The position numbers and the translations under genes are program-made. Positions 7,201-10,356 of a stretch of DNA of 10,356 nt are shown here, in pieces; position 1 is the first letter of the stretch; each line of letters begins with the position of its first letter. The notes below the pieces were generated by a model that saw nothing but the letters and a program-made list of their open reading frames with translations, was not told the origin of the DNA and ran no database searches. Source of the DNA: a bacterium (GTDB lineage: Bacteria; Planctomycetota; Planctomycetia; Pirellulales; Pirellulaceae); the NCBI GenBank assembly GCA_030432015.1, contig JAUIHJ010000250.1, positions 1 through 10,356 of the forward strand, in the 5' to 3' direction.

Positions 7201-7457
7201 TCCGGCTTCCCCGGTGTAATTGCGCCGAATTCGATCGCCGCGCCGCGTTGATCGATGCGCAGGTCTGCCTTCCGGGCCGCACTATCGGCACCGTGACAGG
7301 CAAAGCAATTGTCGGCCAGGATCGACCGAATGTCGCGATTGTATTCGAGCGGCTCCTCGGCCCAAGAAGGCGCTGCGGTGACGCACGCCAATAACGCGAT
7401 CAAGGTTAGCGTCCCTCGGTGTCTCGAACAGGCGTGATGCAGGCGGTTGCGTCGCAT
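4248..7457 (-). CDS. PSCyt1 / DUF1549 / LamG-like / DUF1553 (PSD1) secreted protein
   Basis: A protein of about 1069 residues with the classic planctomycete architecture. After a signal peptide (basic start, hydrophobic TLIALLACVTAAPSWA, about 16-33) comes a PSCyt1 haem-binding segment with CFACH (51-55) and a possible distal Met in ELVMPPP (about 103). DUF1549 (about 150-365) follows, with YWLDAARYGDTHG and a second CxxCH, CSQCHDHKFDP (338-348). A LamG/concanavalin-like insert (about 437-647) contains PFSYGAWIKAG, WQHVFVTYDG and KLFVDGKE. Last is DUF1553 (about 752-1032) with NRLGLAQWL, VNRFWQELFGQGI and the late NTPLQALVTLNDP block. The protein probably acts outside the cytoplasmic membrane. 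Electron transfer or polymer binding is inferred, not shown. An ATG at 7466 is also in frame, but the AAGGA motif abuts it directly; that motif is 9 bases before the ATG at 7457, which I prefer. No frameshift was seen. Confidence 0.92.
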   Translation of the reverse strand: MRRNRLHHACSRHRGTLTLIALLACVTAAPSWAEEPLEYNRDIRSILADNCFACHGADSAARKADLRIDQRGAAIEFGAITPGKPDESELLARILSDDPELVMPPPETKKSLTAVQKEKLQRWIAEGAEYQQHWSFIAPHKATPPQVRNEAWVKNTIDRFVLARLEKNGLAPAPEADARTLFRRLHLDITGLPPQPEDATAFERDYARQHDAVLIEWIERLMKSTAWGEHRARYWLDAARYGDTHGLHFDNYREMWPYRDWVIRAFNKNQPFDQFTLEQIAGDLLPDPQVDQLIATGFQRCNITTNEGGTIDEENLANYAADRVQTLGWVYLGLTTNCSQCHDHKFDPFTMKDYYSLAAFFRNTTQGAKDGNVKDGRGPAITVPSIEDRPRWQALPGEIAAATEKRDQRRNTARADFDTWLADADVDALSTHLPTTDLVAHVPLNEGAGNAATNLCGSPEMFKATGDVAWTAEGKLGPAPVMKLGGTFDLGGLGDFERDQPFSYGAWIKAGRNGVFGGIIARMDEKAGYRGWDLWQNDRALSVHVIDAWPDNGMKVTTSRSVVQPGQWQHVFVTYDGSGTPQGIKLFVDGKEEKLTVEKNTLKPDSTIRTTTPLRIGQRSHTQVFDGGAIQGVRVYSRQLNSVDVKAIADLAPLRTILATAAADRTTEQQAALYDHYLVTRDALYPSLAKAATDLIRERDAIAARSPVTHIQQERPDAQPMAHLLMRGAYDKPGEKVAAATPASLHPLPPGAPGNRLGLAQWLVDPANPLTARVTVNRFWQELFGQGIISTPEDFGVMGAPPSHPELLDWLAIEFQENGWDVQQLFKLIFTSATYRQAAIVTAEKLEKDRDNRLLSRGPRFRMDAEMVRDHALAVSGLLSPKMYGPGTKPYQPEGIWDIVGLPGGDTRNYVQDKGENLYRRTVYTFWKRMAPPPGLEAFNASSREVCTVRRERTNTPLQALVTLNDPQYVEAARHLAQRALAASRGDDSQAVAQIAQRVLGRPMNARQQAIVLASQRDFLAYYESNTDDARALLAVGDSKVDTAVDAATLAAWTMVCNQVMNLDEVLNK

Positions 7458-7466
7458 GACAGGCAT

Positions 7467-7471
7467 TCCTT
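7467..7471 (-). promoter_or_regulatory. Ribosome binding site that decides the PSCyt1/DUF1553 gene start
   Basis: On the - strand AAGGA lies directly against the ATG at 7466, leaving no spacing, but exactly 9 bases before the in-frame ATG at 7457. Normal initiation spacing therefore favours the downstream ATG, shortening the protein by three residues. Confidence 0.55.
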
Positions 7472-7550
7472 ACGTACGATGTCGTTCCTGAATGGCTCGT
7501 GGAAGCGGAGTCAACGCAAGTCGCATTGCAATCCGCATGAAATGTTGACG

Positions 7551-8309
7551 TTAGCTTGGCAGGCCTCGACTCCAATACTTCACGCCGGCACGGATATGGC
7601 GAGACATGGCACGAGAAGCCAGCTTTACGTCTCCGTCGATCAAGGCTTCGACAATGGCGAGGTGCTCGTCCGCTTCCTCGGTGAAACGGTAGCAGTCATT
7701 GTCAGCGAGCCTCCGTTCCCAAGAGGCGTCACGAAAGGCCCGGAACAACAACTTTAGCCGTCCGATCTCCTTGGCAAGAAATCGATTGCCGCACGATTCG
7801 GCGATCACATCGTGCAGGCGGCTGTCCAACTGACGCGCTTTATTCACGAAGGTGGCATGTCGCCGTTTGGTGGACTTGATTCTGCGAAAAGCTGCAGCCA
7901 GGTCGTGCAATTCGGCCAGGTCAATCCGACCGCACGCGCTCCGGGTCGCCTCGCATTCCAGTGCCCGTCGCACCTGACAGACTTCCTTGACATCCGCCGT
8001 CTTGACGTGACGGACGACGGCTCCGGAATTGGGGACGAAGTCAATGATCCCGACACCTTCCAATTGCACGAGTGCTTCACGGATGGGCGTCGAGCTAACT
8101 TGAAAACGTTCGGAGAGTTCCTTGATGACCAAGTGCCGCCCCGCCTGCAACGTGCCCTGAAAAATTTCAGCCAGGAGCAGCTCGGCCACCATTTGTCGCC
8201 GTTGGCCATGGTTGCAATTCGTGGTGCGCCCGCCGGACAGCGCCAATGAGTCGCTGGGCGGATTTGAACGTTCGCTCGCTGTGGCAGAAGGTTGCAGCGT
8301 CTTGGTCAC
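7551..8309 (-). CDS. GntR-family transcriptional regulator, FCD subfamily
   Basis: A 252-residue DNA-binding regulator. The N-terminal winged helix-turn-helix spans about residues 36-102, with the recognition helix in VSSTPIREALVQLEGVGII (71-89). The all-helical FCD ligand domain fills the rest and keeps the metal/ligand residues expected of that subfamily: Asp162 and His166 (LDSRLHD), His216 (EEADEHL) and His238 (MSRHI). FCD members bind small carboxylates or sugar acids, often via a metal ion, and usually repress nearby catabolic genes. The open frame extends to a TTG at 8375, but a GTG at 8309 has a near-ideal Shine-Dalgarno GGAAGGAAG (8324-8316) six bases upstream, so I start there; this drops 22 non-conserved residues. 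Residues 1-35 remain a polar, poorly structured lead. It stands 93 bases before the PSCyt1/DUF1553 gene on the same strand, and a promoter with dyads precedes it, arguing for autoregulation and control of the block. Confidence 0.9.
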   Translation of the reverse strand: MTKTLQPSATASERSNPPSDSLALSGGRTTNCNHGQRRQMVAELLLAEIFQGTLQAGRHLVIKELSERFQVSSTPIREALVQLEGVGIIDFVPNSGAVVRHVKTADVKEVCQVRRALECEATRSACGRIDLAELHDLAAAFRRIKSTKRRHATFVNKARQLDSRLHDVIAESCGNRFLAKEIGRLKLLFRAFRDASWERRLADNDCYRFTEEADEHLAIVEALIDGDVKLASRAMSRHIRAGVKYWSRGLPS

Positions 8310-8315
8310 AAGACT

Positions 8316-8324
8316 CTTCCTTCC
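8316..8324 (-). promoter_or_regulatory. Strong ribosome binding site that decides the GntR gene start
   Basis: On the - strand GGAAGGAAG ends six bases before the GTG at 8309. The longer open frame reaches only a TTG at 8375 and encodes 22 extra residues outside any recognised domain, so this site favours the GTG. Confidence 0.65.
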
Positions 8325-8498
8325 GTGAGATGGTTTCAGAGAGTTGATGTTGGGCGTGTCCGCCGAGCGAACCAATGTGCACTGGCCACACGTCGATCAA
8401 CTCTGAACGTTCGCTTCGCGGCGCCAGCGGACAGTCGACGGTGCCATTGCGATCAGGACAGGACGGCAATCGACGCCGCAATCTTCGGCAGGACCTGT

Positions 8499-8510
8499 AT
8501 TATGCATAAT
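8499..8510. promoter_or_regulatory. 12-bp perfect palindrome over the -10 element, candidate GntR operator
   Basis: ATTATGCATAAT is a perfect 12-base palindrome in otherwise GC-rich DNA. It covers the -10 hexamer of the GntR promoter, so a dimer bound there would block RNA polymerase. Short AT-rich palindromes with a central few bases are typical of FCD-type GntR operators. The link to this regulator is inferred from position and shape, not demonstrated. Confidence 0.5.
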
Positions 8511-8527
8511 CCTGAAAGAATTGTCCA
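8499..8527 (-). promoter_or_regulatory. Sigma70-type promoter of the GntR gene
   Basis: Read on the - strand, TGGACA (8527-8522) and CATAAT (8504-8499) each match the consensus -35 and -10 hexamers in five of six positions and are separated by exactly 17 bases. Transcription would start near 8492 and leave an untranslated leader of about 180 bases before the GTG at 8309. The same promoter could drive the two downstream genes, since I saw no convincing promoter in the 93-base or 111-base gaps. Both hexamers are embedded in dyads, annotated separately. Confidence 0.6.
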
Positions 8528-8544
8528 TTCACGGATTCTGGACA
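8522..8544. promoter_or_regulatory. Inverted repeat TGTCCA-N11-TGGACA over the -35 element
   Basis: TGTCCA at 8522-8527 and TGGACA at 8539-8544 are exact inverted copies with an 11-base spacer. The left arm, read on the - strand, is the -35 hexamer of the GntR promoter. It could be a second operator, or a mere by-product of the -35 sequence; six-base arms alone are weak evidence. Confidence 0.35.
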
Positions 8545-8813
8545 GAGCCTTTCGGTTTCTTAGCTGAGGTGAGGGGGATTGCGCGCGGCCGGCTCATCCT
8601 AACCTTCTTCCCCAAGTTCAACTGGGCAAAGTGGAATCAGTACGCAAGGGCGATGGCTCGTTGAATTGGGGGGAGAAGGAACTTGAATCGCGCAACTTCA
8701 AAACCTCAAAACTGACGCGTCGCCAGAGCCAATGCCGGTCGCAAGATCGCAAAATTCAAGGTATTCGCAGCGGGCTACGACGGGCGCAACAAGCCTAAAT
8801 TCCTCAAATATCA
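8545..8813. other. Intergenic stretch without a supported gene
   Basis: About 270 bases between the divergent GntR and beta-lactamase-family promoters. A frame from about 8597 to a TAA near 8798 stays open (HPNLLPQVQLGKVE at its start, later NFKTSKLTRR) but has no good start or recognisable family. The next frame over stays open from about 8730 into the following gene (KFKVFAAGYDGRNKPKF). These may be chance or a worn gene remnant. I saw no terminator or RNA structure that I could defend. Confidence 0.35.
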
Positions 8814-8842
8814 TTGGCAAACCGCACAGGCAATCCTAAGAT
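8814..8842 (+). promoter_or_regulatory. Promoter candidate of the beta-lactamase-family gene
   Basis: TTGGCA at 8814-8819 (five of six matches to the -35 consensus) and TAAGAT at 8837-8842 (four of six to the -10) are separated by 17 bases. Transcription would begin near 8849, giving a leader of roughly 33 bases before the ATG at 8883. The weaker -10 makes this a moderate call. Confidence 0.45.
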
Positions 8843-8882
8843 TCGCTTTGTTTGACTGCGCCACCATTGAGGAACTCAGATC

Positions 8883-10004
8883 ATGGACCCACGGAGACGA
8901 TCCCTTGCGGCCATCTTGCTGGCAATCCTGCTCCTGCTGGCCGGCCCGCAACCGCGCGCACGTGGTGACGAACGGGTGGACGTCGCGGAGATCGTGGCTT
9001 CGGTCGGGAGGCGGGCGGTCGAGCAAGATCAAGTGGTCGGCCTCAGTATCGGCGTCGCGCGTGGCGATGCGATTCTGGAGATGCAAGGTTTTGGACTGGC
9101 CAATGTGGAATTGAATGTCCCGGCGACGGCCGAGACGGTTTACCGCATCGGTTCGATTACCAAGCAATTTACCGCTGCCGCAATCTTGCTGTTGGTCGAG
9201 GAAGGCAAGCTCACGCTCGACGACCCATTGAGCACGTATCTGCCGGACTACCCTCAGCACGCAGCGCAGGTCACGATTCGGCATCTGCTCGAACACACTT
9301 CGGGAATCAAGAGCTTTACGGGTTTGCCAAACTATCGTGTCGAGCAGCCAGACTATGTTTCGCAGGAAGATGTGATTGATCGGTTTCAACATCTGCCGCT
9401 TGAATTTGAACCGGGCGAAAAGCACAGTTACTGCAATTCGGGCTACTTTCTGTTGGCCGTCGTCGTCGAGAAAGTGTCGGGCGAATACTTTCCAAAGTTT
9501 CTGCAGGAGCGCGTATTTGACACCCTCCATCTCGAGCATACCTACTGCGATTCACACAGTCAGGTGATTCCACAGCGGGCTGACGGCTACACGCGCTGGA
9601 GTGGTGTCGTTCGGAATGCCGCCTACATCAACTTGAAGCAAACCATAGGCGCCGGCAACCTCGCCGCGACGGTCGGCGATCTGTTGCGGTGGCAGCAAGC
9701 GCTGGCCGCGAATCGCCTGTTATCGGCAGAGTCATCACAGCAGATGAATCGCCGTGGCCAGCTCAACGACGGCACATCAATCGACTATGGTCTTGGTGTC
9801 GGTTTGCGGCGGCGCGGAAACCGCCAGGTGATCCGCCATGGCGGTGGAATCAATGGATTTCGTGCCGATCTCACCTACTATCCGGCATCCGGTTACATGA
9901 TCGTGGTCCTGGCCAACAGCGAAAACGCCAAGGCATCTCGGATCTCTGACCGGCTGGCCGACCGGCTGCTCGAGGCGGTGCCCAACGAAGAAGTTGCGAA
10001 ATAG
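8883..10004 (+). CDS. Serine hydrolase, beta-lactamase (class C-like) family, secreted
   Basis: A 373-residue protein of the serine beta-lactamase/DD-peptidase-like superfamily (Pfam Beta-lactamase). The N-terminus is a signal peptide (DPRRR followed by SLAAILLAILLLLAG, about 7-21), so it acts in the periplasm or outside. All three active-site elements are visible: the nucleophile motif S91-I-T-K94 in RIGSITKQFTAAA, Y183-C-N185 as the Y-x-N motif, and H319-G-G321 replacing K-T-G, as is common in esterase or peptidase members. HLLEHTSGI (134-142) is another family landmark. Length is normal and the gene appears intact. It starts with an ATG preceded by GAGGA nine bases upstream. Such enzymes may be D-aminopeptidases, esterases or penicillin-binding proteins; the HGG motif and lack of a regulator of the AmpR type make true antibiotic resistance unlikely. 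Its 3' end faces the alpha/beta hydrolase gene. Confidence 0.9.
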   Translation: MDPRRRSLAAILLAILLLLAGPQPRARGDERVDVAEIVASVGRRAVEQDQVVGLSIGVARGDAILEMQGFGLANVELNVPATAETVYRIGSITKQFTAAAILLLVEEGKLTLDDPLSTYLPDYPQHAAQVTIRHLLEHTSGIKSFTGLPNYRVEQPDYVSQEDVIDRFQHLPLEFEPGEKHSYCNSGYFLLAVVVEKVSGEYFPKFLQERVFDTLHLEHTYCDSHSQVIPQRADGYTRWSGVVRNAAYINLKQTIGAGNLAATVGDLLRWQQALAANRLLSAESSQQMNRRGQLNDGTSIDYGLGVGLRRRGNRQVIRHGGGINGFRADLTYYPASGYMIVVLANSENAKASRISDRLADRLLEAVPNEEVAK

Positions 10005-10153
10005 CGCTGATTGCAATGGCAGAGCCTCAATGGCCGAGCGCGATTCAGCAGCGCACACCACGTCAGCGGGGCAGGCCGTTGTTCCGCAGTTGAATCCAGT
10101 GGGCGGCGAAAAACGAGCCGTTCCCGGATTGTCGCCGAATTGCACGCGGTCAT

Positions 10154-10356
10154 TTAGGGAGACGCCGCGGGCGTGTTAAGCTGCTCGCGAATGAACTCGG
10201 TCGACCGCTGAAAAGCCTGTTCGATCAGTGCGCGGTCGCCACCCCAGAGGCTATGGCCGCCACCGTCGATCGTAATTACTTCGTGGGCCACGCCGTGTCG
10301 CTCTAGCATGTCGGCCATCTCGAGCGATTGTTCGACTGGCACATCCTTGTCGGCAG
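10154..10356 (-). CDS. Alpha/beta hydrolase (prolyl oligopeptidase/dienelactone hydrolase type), C-terminal end
   Basis: The last 66 or so residues of a gene whose start lies beyond the right edge; the frame is still open at 10356 (A-D-K-D-V-P-V-E-Q-S at the edge). The pattern is the usual end of an alpha/beta hydrolase: DKDVPVEQS carries the probable catalytic acid (first Asp), MADMLERHG is the helix after it, EVITIDGGGHSLWGG supplies the catalytic His, and the final helix AFQRSTEFIREQL closes the fold. The nucleophile elbow and any signal peptide are outside the window, so substrate and location cannot be judged. A peptidase S9-like or acetyl-esterase-like member is likely. The stop is TAA at 10156-10154; the gene converges with the beta-lactamase-family gene, leaving about 149 bases between them with no clear terminator. 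Confidence 0.82.
   Translation of the reverse strand, partial: ADKDVPVEQSLEMADMLERHGVAHEVITIDGGGHSLWGGDRALIEQAFQRSTEFIREQLNTPAASP

Noticed and set aside
8597..8880. A degraded gene between the GntR promoter and the beta-lactamase-family gene
   Set aside because: Two overlapping frames stay open for 50-65 codons with some natural-looking stretches, but there is no start, no family match that I know and no consistent frame. Kept only as a remark.
8811..9539. A 242-codon - strand frame over the start of the beta-lactamase-family gene
   Set aside because: It is antisense to clear catalytic motifs (SITK, YCN) and has no recognisable protein features.
10005..10153. Bidirectional terminator between the two convergent hydrolase genes
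   Set aside because: A short ACGCC/GGCGT dyad lies at the very end of the hydrolase coding sequence, but there is no stable stem followed by a T-run on either strand.
1..10356. CRISPR array, tRNA, rRNA or intact insertion sequence
   Set aside because: I saw no regularly spaced repeats, no cloverleaf or rRNA-like blocks and no complete transposase with terminal inverted repeats on either strand.

Overview
The window looks like a piece of a Planctomycetota chromosome, probably of a Pirellula/Rhodopirellula-like bacterium. The evidence is a neighbouring gene pair that is a hallmark of that phylum: a large secreted protein with Planctomycete cytochrome C (PSCyt1), DUF1549, LamG-like and DUF1553 (PSD1) parts, followed by a Tat-exported DUF1501 protein. 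Lineage is inferred from these families only; there is no rRNA or other marker gene here.

Left part (1-2534): an accessory-looking stretch of small genes. A 5'-truncated unknown ORF (to 386) and a second unknown ORF (486-896) are on the + strand. Next come about 780 bases without an intact gene. These hold a cluster of short perfect palindromes (901-1175) and, on the - strand, a fragment that resembles a decayed tyrosine recombinase (about 1325-1471). A DUF2200 gene (1680-2051, +) and a DUF4177-like gene (2292-2534, -) follow, converging on a 240-base spacer.

Centre (2688-8527, - strand): a three-gene, same-direction block read from right to left. An FCD-type GntR regulator (8309-7551) is followed after 93 bases by the PSCyt1/DUF1549/LamG/DUF1553 protein (7457-4248) and after 111 bases by the DUF1501 protein (4136-2688). 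A good sigma70-type promoter lies at 8527-8499. Its -10 hexamer sits inside a 12-bp perfect palindrome and its -35 hexamer is one arm of a second dyad, which suggests autoregulation. FCD regulators usually sense small organic or sugar acids, so the block may be a ligand-controlled envelope module for polymer or sugar-acid use. That role is inference.

Right part (8528-10356): about 270 bases with no convincing gene, then a secreted serine beta-lactamase-family protein (8883-10004, +) with its own promoter candidate. It converges with the C-terminal end of an alpha/beta hydrolase that runs off the window (10356-10154, -).

I did not find a CRISPR array, tRNA, rRNA, intact insertion sequence or recognisable defence system. 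The points most worth a second look are the promoter/operator architecture before the GntR gene, the recombinase fossil with its palindrome cluster, and the two unrecognised ORFs at the left edge.
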